Below are positions 50,400-59,726 of a stretch of 64,000 nucleotides of DNA, piece by piece. The notes beneath the pieces were generated by a model that saw only the letters and a program-made list of their open reading frames with translations, was not told the origin of the DNA and made no database searches. Within the stretch, counting starts at the first letter, position 1; every line of letters begins with the position of its first letter. Source of the stretch: Dryocola clanedunensis_A (lineage in GTDB: Bacteria; Pseudomonadota; Gammaproteobacteria; Enterobacterales; Enterobacteriaceae); assembly GCA_038405435.1 (NCBI GenBank), contig JBBYHZ010000003.1; one strand, given 5' to 3'. Position numbers and translations under genes: made by a program.

Positions 50400-51983
50400 C
50401 TAACGGGATTTCGTTTCAAAAATATCCGTCTGCAGATGAGTATAGTCCACCTTCTTCAGTTTGAAGTTGGTCACCCAGGTGGTGCCTGCCTTCTGCTCCG
50501 AAATAAATTTATATTTCGAAGCCAGCTCTTTGGTTTTGATCCCCGTCCAGTCGGCAAAAAAGTTCAGGAAGTCGTTAGCGGAGCGGCGCGCTTTAATCAG
50601 GCGATGCTTTTTATCGTCGCTCGAGAGCACCATAAATGGCACCTGAAAGTTCTGCTGAAACTCGTCGTCATGGGCTAGATACTGCACCTTTGTGCCGCGC
50701 TCTTTAAAGGCAAGGCCGTGGTCAGAGAAATAGACCATCGAGAAGGTTTCGCCGGTATTCTGCAGCTGGGTGTAAAGCTGCTTTAGCAGATCGTCCGTCT
50801 GGGTCATGCTGTAGATGTAGCAGGAGGTCTCTTTCGACTGGACGAACTCGGTATATTTTCCCTGGGTGCGGTCGCAGGCCTGCGGATGCGAGCCCATCAG
50901 GTGCAGAACGATCAGCTGCGGCGTAGCGCGTTGGGTGGCAAACACCTGCGCCGTCATCTTCAGCAGCGCGTCATCACGGGTATTCTTATCCGCCTCAAAG
51001 TCCCCGTTTTTTAAGAAATGCACCTCATCGGCCCGCTTCGCGATGCTGGCGATGGCGGTATCATATTCGCCGATCTGCCCCTGGTTGGAGAACCACCAGG
51101 TCTGGAAGCCCGCGCGGTTGGCGAGCGTCACAAAATTATCCTGATATTGCGGCTTGCCGTCGATAACGCGGTTGAGCGTCAGCCCAAGGGATTTTTGCGT
51201 GGAGCCGCTCGCCGCCACGTAATCCATAAACAGATTACCGTTTACCGAGCTGGCAAAAGGCGTGTTGTTCCAGTGGCCGCCAAAAGCGCCAAGCGCGTCG
51301 CGCCGCGCGCTTTCGCCGATCACCACGACATAAGTGTGATATTTCGGCTTCACCGCCAGCACGTTCCAGGTGTCCTTCATCTTCGCAAACGCCTGCATGC
51401 GGGCCTGCTCGTCGAGCACTTCCTGATTGTTGACCACCACGTCTTTCACGAAGCGGAACACCGGGTAGCCGGTATCCTTAAATTTAAATACGCCGCCGTA
51501 GGCCAGATTTTGCGCCGGGGCGACGAAGAAACAGACCATGCTTACCGCCAGGCAGCAGCTGTCGAAATGATTCCATGCACGCTTCGGCGTGGCTTTGCGG
51601 CGAACGGCGATAACGCCGAGCGCGAAGATAAACACCGAGACGATGTAGCTGTACCACGGGAAGATGGTCATGATCTCCGTGGACTCTTCGAAGTTGGTGG
51701 AGTGCAGGGCAAGCAGGGTATTAAAGTTTGGCGCGCCGTAGGCCTGGCCGAACGGGAAATACATGGCTGCGACCAGGCTACAAATCCCAATTAACGTTTT
51801 TTGTACGCGTGGGGCGCTGCGCCAAAGAATGAGCAGCACGCAGCTGAAGGCCACCGCGTAAAGCAGGCTGAATTCGTAGCCTAAAGCAAAGTTAATCAGA
51901 AGTGATTGCAGGAAGTAAAACCCCGTCCACGGATTGAGCGCAATGCCGCGTGCCGTCAGGGTATCTTTAGCCGTTAAATTCAT
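50400..51983 (-). CDS. opgE: Phosphoethanolamine transferase OpgE
   Basis: 527 residues, as in E. coli (YbiP). The N-terminus has about four to five membrane helices (to residue 165). The periplasmic sulfatase-like domain begins YVVVIGESARRDALGAFGG with the metal-binding Glu, and continues with SGSTQKSLGL carrying the acceptor Thr/Ser site and YFSDHGLAF with the Asp-His pair. It adds phosphoethanolamine to osmoregulated periplasmic glucans. Confidence 0.94.
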   Translation of the reverse strand: MNLTAKDTLTARGIALNPWTGFYFLQSLLINFALGYEFSLLYAVAFSCVLLILWRSAPRVQKTLIGICSLVAAMYFPFGQAYGAPNFNTLLALHSTNFEESTEIMTIFPWYSYIVSVFIFALGVIAVRRKATPKRAWNHFDSCCLAVSMVCFFVAPAQNLAYGGVFKFKDTGYPVFRFVKDVVVNNQEVLDEQARMQAFAKMKDTWNVLAVKPKYHTYVVVIGESARRDALGAFGGHWNNTPFASSVNGNLFMDYVAASGSTQKSLGLTLNRVIDGKPQYQDNFVTLANRAGFQTWWFSNQGQIGEYDTAIASIAKRADEVHFLKNGDFEADKNTRDDALLKMTAQVFATQRATPQLIVLHLMGSHPQACDRTQGKYTEFVQSKETSCYIYSMTQTDDLLKQLYTQLQNTGETFSMVYFSDHGLAFKERGTKVQYLAHDDEFQQNFQVPFMVLSSDDKKHRLIKARRSANDFLNFFADWTGIKTKELASKYKFISEQKAGTTWVTNFKLKKVDYTHLQTDIFETKSR

Positions 51984-52286
51984 GTTTACCGAGATCTACA
52001 AAACGCCATGCGATAACCCTGGCGAGAAGGGTGAAAAAAACCGGCCTGACAGACTAAGTGAAGGAGGGCTGGAGCGCACTGGCGAGCCGCTTCCTGTGCA
52101 GGGCTGCAAGAAGATAGAGCGCAACGAATTGAAGATCAACAGATAAGAAAGCCGCATTTTGCGAGCAGGGCTGCAATTCTGACAGATAGTGTGGGTTTAT
52201 AACGGATGAGGGACGTATCAGCGGGAATGATAGAAAAATGTTGTTACAAAAAAATGACGCAGGCATAGCCTGAACGTCTGGCTGCG
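51984..52286. other. Intergenic region between opgE and mntS
   Basis: 303 bases upstream of opgE. No frame here has a ribosome site plus recognisable content. The opgE leader includes a GCCAGGG...GCATGGC imperfect stem. The leftward promoter was not identified. Confidence 0.5.
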
Positions 52287-52306
52287 GAAAAGGCAGGGCG
52301 GCTGCC
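52287..52306 (-). terminator. Terminator of mntS
   Basis: GGCAG and CTGCC (extended by GTA-side bases) form a stem with a CCGCC loop, followed leftward by TTTTCC. It starts right at the mntS stop codon. Confidence 0.65.
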
Positions 52307-52434
52307 TACGGCTTCGTCTGTTCGCCCTGCTGCGGTTTCCCGTTGACCCAATCGCATAACATATTTAACAGCATCAGGCGTACCTGGAAGGGGGAATGTG
52401 TAAACACGTTCATGCACCTCTTAAATTCTTTCAT
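52306..52434 (-). CDS. mntS: Small manganese chaperone-like protein MntS (42 aa)
   Basis: 42 residues, exactly the E. coli length, starting MKEFKRCMNVFTHSPFQVR and containing the conserved LMLLNMLCDWVN. E. coli MntS is repressed by MntR with Mn2+ and raises the free Mn pool when Mn is scarce; the small RNA RybA comes from the same locus. GAGGAGG lies 7 bases before the ATG. A longer frame extends upstream over the MntR box and is not used. Divergent from mntR. Confidence 0.92.
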   Translation of the reverse strand: MKEFKRCMNVFTHSPFQVRLMLLNMLCDWVNGKPQQGEQTKP

Positions 52435-52497
52435 GGCGGTCCTCCTCGTTAATTCTGCGGCTCCGGTTCCCTGTAGAGCTGTCTGCATTACAACCAG

Positions 52498-52524
52498 ATA
52501 TAGCACAGGCTATATTGTATAGCC
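52498..52524. promoter_or_regulatory. MntR-binding palindrome(s) in the mntS/mntR region
   Basis: ATATAGC-ACAG-GCTATAT at 52498-52515 fits the MntR box (ATAGC-N4-GCTAT). A second inverted repeat, GGCTATA-TTG-TATAGCC at 52508-52524, shares its right arm. Both overlap the mntS promoter region, about 65-90 bases before its ATG. Confidence 0.75.
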
Positions 52525-52625
52525 ATTGCTATTTCGTTAATTTTTTGTGGATGCACGAGGCTGGTTTACAATGGGCGCTCTCGCCGTCGCAGAACGGCAC
52601 AGCGCCACTGTTATGAGGAAGCTCC

Positions 52626-53096
52626 ATGAGCCGTCAGGCCGATAAAAAAAACAGCGAAAAAGTGACGCAATTACTTAACGTTGAAGAGCATGTTGAAGGA
52701 TTTCGTCAGGTGCGGGAAGCGCACCGTCGCGAGTTGATTGATGACTATATAGAGCTTATCTCCGATTTGATTCGTGAAGTGGGCGAGGTGCGCCAGGTGG
52801 ACATGGCCGCGCGCCTGGGCGTCTCCCAGCCTACGGTAGCAAAAATGCTCAAACGGCTGGCGACGCTGGGCCTGATTGAGCAGATCCCCTGGCGCGGGGT
52901 ATTCCTGACCCCCGAAGGGGAAAAGCTGGCGCAGTTCAGCCGCGAGCGTCATCAGATTGTTGAAAACTTTTTCCTCGCCTTAGGCATCAGCCCGGAAACC
53001 GCCCGCATCGACGCGGAGGGGGTTGAGCACCACGTCAGCGAAGAGACGCTGGAAGCGTTCCGGTTGTTCAGCGAACAGCGCGGGATACAGTCATAA
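52626..53096 (+). CDS. mntR: Manganese transport regulator MntR
   Basis: A DtxR-family Mn(II)-dependent regulator of 156 residues. It has the winged HTH EVRQVDMAARLGVSQPTVAKMLKRLATLGLI and metal-site residues in FSRERHQIVENFFLALGIS and AEGVEHHVSEETLEAF. It represses mntH and mntS and activates mntP in E. coli. GAGGAAG precedes the ATG. Its stop is directly followed by the ybiR ATG. Confidence 0.95.
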   Translation: MSRQADKKNSEKVTQLLNVEEHVEGFRQVREAHRRELIDDYIELISDLIREVGEVRQVDMAARLGVSQPTVAKMLKRLATLGLIEQIPWRGVFLTPEGEKLAQFSRERHQIVENFFLALGISPETARIDAEGVEHHVSEETLEAFRLFSEQRGIQS

Positions 53097-54209
53097 ATGC
53101 TGACGGCGCTGCTCCGCCCCTTTCTACGCGATCGCTTTCTTCATCTGCTTCTGATAGTCGGGGCGGCGCTTTGTCTGGCCGTTCCCTTTCGGCCCAGTGA
53201 GTGGCCTGGCGCCATTGACTGGCACACCATTATTACGCTTGCCGGATTAATGATGCTGACCAAAGGCGTGGAGCTGAGCGGCTATTTCGACGTGCTGGGC
53301 CGCCGGATGGTTAAACGCTTCGCAAGCGAACGCCAGCTGGCGATGTTTATGGTGGCATCGGCGGCGCTGCTGTCGACCTTTCTCACCAACGACGTCGCGC
53401 TGTTTATTATCGTTCCGCTGACCATCACGCTGAAAAAACTCTGTTCGATACCGGTGACGCGGCTCATCATCTTTGAGGCGCTGGCGGTGAACGCCGGGTC
53501 GCTGCTGACGCCGATTGGCAACCCGCAAAACATTTTGCTGTGGGGGCGCTCGGGGCTCTCCTTTGCGGCCTTCACCTGGCAAATGGCGCCGCTGGCGTTA
53601 GCCATGCTGGCAAGCCTGCTGGTGCTGTGCTGGTTCTGCTTCCCGAAAAAAGCGCTGCGCTACCACGGTCACGATAAAATCCATGACTGGCAGCCACGGC
53701 TGGTGTGGGCGAGCGTGGCGCTCTACATGATTTTTATCGTCTCTCTTGAGCTGAAGCAGGAGCTGTGGGGCCTGGGCCTGGTTGCCCTGGGCTTTGCAAT
53801 TCTGGCGCGGCGTACTTTGCTTAGCATCGACTGGAGCCTGCTGCTGGTGTTCGTGGTGATGTTCATAGATGTGCATCTGATAACCCGGCTGCCGGTGCTG
53901 GAACATGCGCTGCACGGCGTGAGCCAGCTCTCCGAAGGCGGTTTGTTCGCGCTGGGCGTTGGCCTTTCGCAGGTCATCAGCAACGTGCCTGCCACCATCC
54001 TTTTGCTGAATTACGTGCCCGCCTCGCTGCTGCTCGCGTTTGCGGTGAATATCGGCGGCTTTGGGCTGCTGCCCGGCTCGCTGGCTAATCTTATCGCCCT
54101 GCGCATGGCGAACGACCGCCGCATCTGGGTTCGTTTCCACTACTATTCCCTGCCCATGCTGCTCTGGGCGGCGCTTGTCGGCTACGGCCTGGCGCTGCTG
54201 CTCCGTTAA
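53097..54209 (+). CDS. ybiR: Anion transporter family membrane protein YbiR
   Basis: 370 residues (372 in E. coli) with about eleven hydrophobic segments. It belongs to the ArsB/NhaD-CitT ion transporter superfamily: TFLTNDVALFIIVPLTI and VNAGSLLTPIGNPQNILLWGRSGLSFAAF are its signatures. Substrate unknown. The ATG begins on the base after the mntR stop, implying co-transcription with mntR. Confidence 0.92.
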   Translation: MLTALLRPFLRDRFLHLLLIVGAALCLAVPFRPSEWPGAIDWHTIITLAGLMMLTKGVELSGYFDVLGRRMVKRFASERQLAMFMVASAALLSTFLTNDVALFIIVPLTITLKKLCSIPVTRLIIFEALAVNAGSLLTPIGNPQNILLWGRSGLSFAAFTWQMAPLALAMLASLLVLCWFCFPKKALRYHGHDKIHDWQPRLVWASVALYMIFIVSLELKQELWGLGLVALGFAILARRTLLSIDWSLLLVFVVMFIDVHLITRLPVLEHALHGVSQLSEGGLFALGVGLSQVISNVPATILLLNYVPASLLLAFAVNIGGFGLLPGSLANLIALRMANDRRIWVRFHYYSLPMLLWAALVGYGLALLLR

Positions 54210-54310
54210 GAAAAGTACCAATTGTCAGTTTTTCCTGGCAAATGTATAGCAAGGTCCTAAGTTTACTAAACGGTAAATTTTTTTGTGACGCACAGCGCGA
54301 AACAGGACTT

Positions 54311-55420
54311 ATGACAGAGCAAAACAACAAGCCGGAGAGCGGCGAAGAGCGGCAGGGTGATAAAGAGCAGAATCAGGAGCGCAAGAAGCCCGGCAAGAAG
54401 CCGCTGATAATCCTTGGGATTGTCGTGGTGATCATGGTGATTGTCGCCGCCGTATGGTGGTTCATGACCCGCAATGAAGAAACCACCGACGATGCCTTTA
54501 CCGAGGGCAACGCCGTCACCATCGCGCCGAAGGTGGCGGGCTACGTGACGGAACTGCACATCAGCGATAACCAGCGCGTGCATAAAGGCGATCTGCTGGT
54601 GGTTATCGACCCGCGCGATGCAAAGGCGCAGCGCGACCAGGCCCTGGCCCAGGTTGGCCTTGCCGTTTCCCAGCTGCATCAGGCGCAGGCGCAGCTTGAT
54701 CTTGCGAAAGTGCAGTATCCCGCCCAGCGTGATCAGGCGCTGGCCCAGGTTGCCAAAGCCGAAGCGGACTTAGCCAACGCTCGTGCGGACTATAAACGTC
54801 AGCGCGGCGTCGATCCGCGAGCCACCTCGCAGCAAAACATCGATACCTCCAATGCCCAACTGCGCTCCGCCGAAGCCGGGGCTGCCAACGCCCGCGCGCA
54901 GATGGAAGTGGCAAATCAGGTCAGGCTCCAGATTCGCCAGCAGGAGACGAACGTGGAGGCCCGCGCCCGCCAGGTCGATCAGGCCAAAGCCCAGCTCGAG
55001 ACGGCGGAGCTGAACCTCTCTTACACCGAAGTGCGCGCGCCGTTTGATGGGTTTGTCACCTTGCGTAACGTGCAGCTTGGCACGCTGGTGCAGGCGGGTA
55101 CGGCGCTTTTCTCCGTTGTTTCCCCGGACATCTGGGTGACCGCCAACTTTAAAGAATCGCAGCTCGAACGCATGCGCCCCGGCAACAAAGTCACGCTCAG
55201 CGTGGATGCTTACCCGGATATGGAACTGGAAGGGCATATCGACAGCATCCAGCAGGGCAGCGGCTCGCGCTTCTCGGCCTTCCCGGCGGAAAACGCCACC
55301 GGAAACTTCGTGAAAATCGTCCAGCGCGTGCCGGTTAAGATCGTGATTGATAAAGGGCTTGATGCGGACCATCCGCTGCCGCTGGGCCTCTCCGTTGAGC
55401 CGAAGGTGACGCTAGAATGA
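54311..55420 (+). CDS. EmrA-type membrane fusion protein
   Basis: 369 residues. A charged cytoplasmic start (to residue 32) is followed by one membrane helix PLIILGIVVVIMVIVAAVWWF, ETTDDAFTEGNAVTIAPKVAGYV typical of EmrA/HlyD, a long coiled coil (about 105-225) and the second lipoyl half LSYTEVRAPFDGFV. It is the periplasmic adaptor for the pump encoded next, overlapping it by 4 bases. The ATG at 54311 was preferred to an upstream start that would add 23 unrelated residues. This is not E. coli emrA itself, which has other neighbours. Confidence 0.9.
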   Translation: MTEQNNKPESGEERQGDKEQNQERKKPGKKPLIILGIVVVIMVIVAAVWWFMTRNEETTDDAFTEGNAVTIAPKVAGYVTELHISDNQRVHKGDLLVVIDPRDAKAQRDQALAQVGLAVSQLHQAQAQLDLAKVQYPAQRDQALAQVAKAEADLANARADYKRQRGVDPRATSQQNIDTSNAQLRSAEAGAANARAQMEVANQVRLQIRQQETNVEARARQVDQAKAQLETAELNLSYTEVRAPFDGFVTLRNVQLGTLVQAGTALFSVVSPDIWVTANFKESQLERMRPGNKVTLSVDAYPDMELEGHIDSIQQGSGSRFSAFPAENATGNFVKIVQRVPVKIVIDKGLDADHPLPLGLSVEPKVTLE

Positions 55421-56997
55421 GCGACCAGGCCGCTGAACATCACGAGAACTGGAAGCCCGCCAGCAACCCGTGGGCCGTGGCGATTGTCGTCACGCTCGCG
55501 GTGTTTATGGAGATCCTCGACACAACCATCGTCAACGTGGCGCTACCGCACGTGGCCGGTTCGCTCTCCGCGAGCTACGACGAGTCGACGTGGGTGCTCA
55601 CTTCCTATCTGGTTGCCAACGGTATCGTTCTGCCCATCTCGGCGTTCCTGAGCCGACTGTTCGGACGCAAGCAGTTCTTCTTAATCTGCATCGTGATGTT
55701 CACCATCTGCTCATTCCTGTGCGGCATCGCCACCGAGCTGTGGGAGATTATTCTGTTCCGCATCATGCAGGGCTTTTTCGGCGGCGGGCTGCAGCCCACG
55801 CAGCAGTCGGTGCTGCTGGACTACTTTAAGCCGGAAGATCGCGGCAAGGCGTTCGGCCTGTCGTCGATTGCGATCATCGTCGCGCCCGTGCTCGGCCCGA
55901 CGCTGGGCGGCTGGATCACCGATAACTACTCCTGGCGCTGGGTGTTCTTTATCAATATTCCGGTGGGGATTGTCACCGTGCTGGCGATTTATCAGCTGCT
56001 GGAAGATCCGCCGTGGGAGCGCAAGTCAGAAGAAAAGCTCTCCGTGGACTGGACGGGCATCGGCCTTATCGCCCTTGGCCTCGGCTGCCTTCAGGTCATG
56101 CTTGACCGGGGTGAGGACGACGACTGGTTCTACTCCAACTTTATTCGTACCTTTGCGGTGCTGACCCTCATCGGCATCATCGGGGCGATTTTCTGGCTGC
56201 TGTACGCCAAAAAGCCGGTGGTGGATCTGCGCTGCATGAAGGATAAAAACTTCGCCGTGTCCAGCCTGCTGATGGCCGGAATGGCGCTGATTCTTTACGG
56301 CAGCTCGGTGGTGATCCCACAGCTCGCCCAGCAGGACCTGGGCTACACCGCCACCTGGTCCGGGCTGGTGCTCTCCCCCGGCGCCATACTGATCGTGCTG
56401 ACCATCCCGCTGGTGATAAAACTCATGCCGCTGGTGCAGACGAGGTGGATTATCGCCTTTGGCTTCACCTGCCTTGCGGCTTCGTTCTTCTGGACGAGGA
56501 ACCTCACGCCGAATATCGATTTTGAAACGCTGGTGCTGTTCCGCAGCGCGCAGTCGTTCGGGCTGGGCTTCCTGTTTGTGCCGCTGACCACCATCGCGTT
56601 TATTACCATTCCGCGAAGGCTCAACGCCGATTCGGCGGCGCTGTTTACCATGTTCCGCAACGTGGCGGGCTCGATTGGGATTTCGCTGTCAACGGCGGCG
56701 ATAACCGAGCGATCCCAGGCGCACAGCGCCCATCTCAGCACGCATATGAACCAGTTTGACGAACAGTTCCAGCAGGCGATTCGCAGCGGCGCCGAAGCCA
56801 TCCGCAACTTTACGACGCAGGTTGGCGATCCGCTGAGCATCGCCACGGGCAACATGTATAAAACGATGATCGAACAGTCCCGTTTCCTGGCCTATATCGA
56901 CGTCTTTACGATGCTGAGCGTCCTCGCCCTGGTTCTGATTCCATTTTGTTTATTGCTTTCGCCGGTGAAGAGCGAAGGCGCTGCAGGAGCACACTAA
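55417..56997 (+). CDS. DHA2-family (EmrB-type) MFS drug efflux pump
   Basis: 526 residues with 14 predicted helices. Family motifs are LDTTIVNVALPHVAGSL (TM1), STWVLTSYLVANGIVLPISAFLSRLFGRK (motif A region), RIMQGFFGGGLQPTQQ and PVLGPTLGGWITDNYSWRWVFFINIPVG (antiporter motif C). It should export hydrophobic toxicants by proton antiport through the flanking adaptor and outer membrane channel. It overlaps the adaptor gene (ATGA) and ends 1 base before the next gene. Confidence 0.92.
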   Translation: MSDQAAEHHENWKPASNPWAVAIVVTLAVFMEILDTTIVNVALPHVAGSLSASYDESTWVLTSYLVANGIVLPISAFLSRLFGRKQFFLICIVMFTICSFLCGIATELWEIILFRIMQGFFGGGLQPTQQSVLLDYFKPEDRGKAFGLSSIAIIVAPVLGPTLGGWITDNYSWRWVFFINIPVGIVTVLAIYQLLEDPPWERKSEEKLSVDWTGIGLIALGLGCLQVMLDRGEDDDWFYSNFIRTFAVLTLIGIIGAIFWLLYAKKPVVDLRCMKDKNFAVSSLLMAGMALILYGSSVVIPQLAQQDLGYTATWSGLVLSPGAILIVLTIPLVIKLMPLVQTRWIIAFGFTCLAASFFWTRNLTPNIDFETLVLFRSAQSFGLGFLFVPLTTIAFITIPRRLNADSAALFTMFRNVAGSIGISLSTAAITERSQAHSAHLSTHMNQFDEQFQQAIRSGAEAIRNFTTQVGDPLSIATGNMYKTMIEQSRFLAYIDVFTMLSVLALVLIPFCLLLSPVKSEGAAGAH

Positions 56998-56998
56998 A

Positions 56999-58528
56999 AT
57001 GAACGGGAGAATATGGTTGTCATCGCTTGCGCTGCTGGTGGCGGGCTGCGCCGTTGGGCCAGATTATCAGCCGGCAAAACCCCAGACGCCGGCAAGCTTC
57101 AACGATACGGCAAACCAGAATCAGCCGGGCGTCACTTCGCGAGCGCAAACTACGGCAACGGATCCGCGCTGGTGGCGGAGCTTCAACTCGCCGCAGCTCG
57201 ACAGCCTTATTGAAAGAGCGATCGCCGGGAATCTGACGCTGCAGCAGACCGTGCTGCGCATCGCCGGGGCACGCGAGCAGATAACCCAGGCGGGCGGGGC
57301 GTTCTACCCGAGCGTCAACGGCAGCGCCAGCGCAACTCGCCAGCAGCTTGGGCTGGATGGCGAGCTGAAATCCCACGGCGTATATGACCAGCTAAACGAA
57401 GTTGACCCGTCGCTCGGCGGCGCGCTCGACCCGCTGACCAAGCCGATCACGCTTTATCAGGGCAGCTTCGACGCCAGCTGGGAGCTGGATCTGTGGGGCA
57501 AGGTGCGCCGTCAGGTTGAGGCGGCGAAGGCCCAGCAGGATGCGGCCATTGAACAGCGTAACGACGCGCTGGTTTCCCTGGAGGCGGAAGTCGCTCGTGC
57601 CTGGCTGCAGCTGCGCGGGGCGCAGAGCGTGATGCAAACCCTGCAAACGCAAATCGACACCGCTCAGCAAACGCTGGAGCTGACGGAGAGCCGCCAGAAA
57701 AGCGGGCTGGCACCGCAGATGGACGTAGAGAATGCCCGCGCCCAGCTCGGCAGCCTTCAGGCCCAGCTGCCGCAGTATATGGCGCAGGAGCGCCAGGCGA
57801 TGAACGGCCTGGCCGTGCTGCTGGGTAAACCGCCGGGCGCGCTGGACGGCGAGCTGGCAAGTAAACAAGAACTGCCGAAGCTGCCGGATATCTTCTCCGT
57901 AGGCATTCCGTCGAATCTTGCACGCCGCCGCCCGGACGTGCGCGAAGCCGAAGCTAATCTTCATGCCGCCACGGCGCAGATTGGCGTGTCCGTCGCGCAG
58001 CTGTTCCCAAGCCTTTCGCTGACCGGCCAGCTCGGCCTGCGTAACGATGAGTCGGGGTATCTTCTCGACTGGGCGAGCCACTTTTACAGCGTCGGCCCGC
58101 AGGTTTCGATCCCCATCTTCCAGGGGGGCAGGCTGGTGTCGAGCGTAAAAGTTGCCCGGGCGCAGCAGGGGGCTTCGGTATTGCAGTATCGCCAGACCGT
58201 GCTGACCGCATTGCAGGACGTAGAAAACGCGCTGGTGAGCTACCGCACGGACCAGCAGCGTGAAGCCGGGCTTGCGCAGACGACGGAGTCATTACAAACC
58301 GCGTTCAACCTGGCCACCGACAGCTACCGCCAGGGTATTGCGACCTTTATCGACGTGCTGGATGCCCAGCGGCAGCTTGCCCAGGCCGAACAGCAGCGGG
58401 CGCAGGCCCGGGTTCAGAGCAGCATTGATTTGGTCGCGCTGTATAAGGCGCTCGGCGGCGGCTGGGAGCCGTATCAACAGGTTAACCTGCCGGACTACGA
58501 CGTTTTTGGCGATGCACCGCGCGGTTAA
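56999..58528 (+). CDS. NodT-family outer membrane efflux lipoprotein
   Basis: 509 residues. A lipoprotein signal ends LLVAGC with Cys17, followed by AVGPDYQPAKP, the usual NodT/OprM start. Further marks: WWRSFNSPQLDSLIERAIAGN, ASWELDLWGKVRRQVEAA, NLARRRPDVREAEANL and VPIFQGG-like SIPIFQGGRLVSS. It completes a tripartite pump with the two genes before it and starts 1 base after the pump stop. It differs clearly from MdtQ encoded earlier in the window. Confidence 0.92.
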   Translation: MNGRIWLSSLALLVAGCAVGPDYQPAKPQTPASFNDTANQNQPGVTSRAQTTATDPRWWRSFNSPQLDSLIERAIAGNLTLQQTVLRIAGAREQITQAGGAFYPSVNGSASATRQQLGLDGELKSHGVYDQLNEVDPSLGGALDPLTKPITLYQGSFDASWELDLWGKVRRQVEAAKAQQDAAIEQRNDALVSLEAEVARAWLQLRGAQSVMQTLQTQIDTAQQTLELTESRQKSGLAPQMDVENARAQLGSLQAQLPQYMAQERQAMNGLAVLLGKPPGALDGELASKQELPKLPDIFSVGIPSNLARRRPDVREAEANLHAATAQIGVSVAQLFPSLSLTGQLGLRNDESGYLLDWASHFYSVGPQVSIPIFQGGRLVSSVKVARAQQGASVLQYRQTVLTALQDVENALVSYRTDQQREAGLAQTTESLQTAFNLATDSYRQGIATFIDVLDAQRQLAQAEQQRAQARVQSSIDLVALYKALGGGWEPYQQVNLPDYDVFGDAPRG

Positions 58529-58539
58529 CGGTTTGCAGA

Positions 58540-58582
58540 ATCAGGCAAGAAATGGGTAGAAATCCCCCATTAATTGCCTGAT
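58540..58582. terminator. Long hairpin after the efflux operon
   Basis: ATCAGGCAA and TTGCCTGAT (outer arms) and AATGGG and CCCATT (inner arms) form a 43-base stem-loop. No T run follows. It probably ends or protects the efflux operon transcript. Confidence 0.6.
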
Positions 58583-58650
58583 AACTGCGCGTATAACTGA
58601 CAGGCCGTCTAAGAAAAACCTTCTGAAACCCTGAATATGAGGTCATCACG

Positions 58651-59688
58651 ATGCGTTATAAAAAACTAGGTCACACCGGTCTGTTTGTTTCGGAACTCTG
58701 CCTTGGCACCATGACGTTCGGCGGCGAGGGCGGCATGTGGGGAAAAATCGGCAATCTTGCTCAGAATGAGGCGGAAAAGCTGGTCGGCGGCGCGCTGGAC
58801 GCCGGGATAAACTTTATCGATACCGCCAACGTCTATTCGGAAGGGCGCTCGGAAATCATCACCGGCCAGGCGCTCAAAAATCTTAAAATCCCGCGTGAGA
58901 ACGTGGTGGTGGCAACAAAGGTGTTTGGAGAAACCGGCACCGCCGGGGCCAACTCTCGCGGCTCGTCGCGCTATCACATTATCAACAGCGTAAAAGACAG
59001 CCTGCAGCGCATGCAGCTGGACCATATCGACCTGTATCAGCTGCACGGCTTCGATCCGGCAACCCCGATTGAAGAGACTCTGCGCGCGCTCGATACTCTG
59101 GTGCAGCACGGGCACGTGCGCTACATCGGCGTTTCTAACTGGGCGGCGTGGCAAATCATGAAGGCGCTGGGCATTTCAGAACGTCTGGGGCTGGCGCGCT
59201 TCGCTTCCCTGCAGGCTTACTACACCATTGCCGGGCGCGATCTTGAACGCGAACTGGTGCCGATGCTGCAAAGCGAAGGGGTGGGGCTGATGGTCTGGAG
59301 CCCGCTGGCGGGCGGCCTGCTGAGCGGTAAATACGACCGTGACGGCAAAGCGGAAGAGGGCAGCCGCCGCATCGAGTTCGACTTCCCGCCGGTCAATAAA
59401 GATCGCGCTTTCGACTGCGTGGACGTAATGCGCGAAATTGCCGGAGGCAAGGGCGTTTCCGTGGCGCAGGTAGCGCTGGCCTGGCTGCTGCACCAGCAAG
59501 TAGTCAGCAGCGTGATTATCGGCGCGAAGCGGGTGGATCAGCTTAACGACAATATTGCCGCGACCGACATTCGTTTCACGGAAGAAGAGCTGAAGCGGCT
59601 GGATGCGGTGAGCGAGCTGCCGCGCGAGTATCCGGGCTGGATGCTGGAGCGGCAGGGGGAATATCGTCGTAATCAGCTGAAAGGGTAG
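58651..59688 (+). CDS. Aldo/keto reductase
   Basis: 345 residues. The AKR catalytic tetrad is visible: D57 (FIDTANVY), Y62, K90 (VVATKVFG) and H132 (YQLHGFD). NADPH-site marks are IGVSNWAAWQ and SSVIIGAKRVDQLNDNI. It belongs to the large AKR11/Tas/YajO-like group; substrate unknown. GAGGTCATCACG precedes the ATG. It is not an E. coli neighbour of ybjI or ybiR. Confidence 0.9.
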   Translation: MRYKKLGHTGLFVSELCLGTMTFGGEGGMWGKIGNLAQNEAEKLVGGALDAGINFIDTANVYSEGRSEIITGQALKNLKIPRENVVVATKVFGETGTAGANSRGSSRYHIINSVKDSLQRMQLDHIDLYQLHGFDPATPIEETLRALDTLVQHGHVRYIGVSNWAAWQIMKALGISERLGLARFASLQAYYTIAGRDLERELVPMLQSEGVGLMVWSPLAGGLLSGKYDRDGKAEEGSRRIEFDFPPVNKDRAFDCVDVMREIAGGKGVSVAQVALAWLLHQQVVSSVIIGAKRVDQLNDNIAATDIRFTEEELKRLDAVSELPREYPGWMLERQGEYRRNQLKG

Positions 59689-59726
59689 GTTTGCTACGGC
59701 GGCTGACGCTGTCGCAAGCCGTTGTA

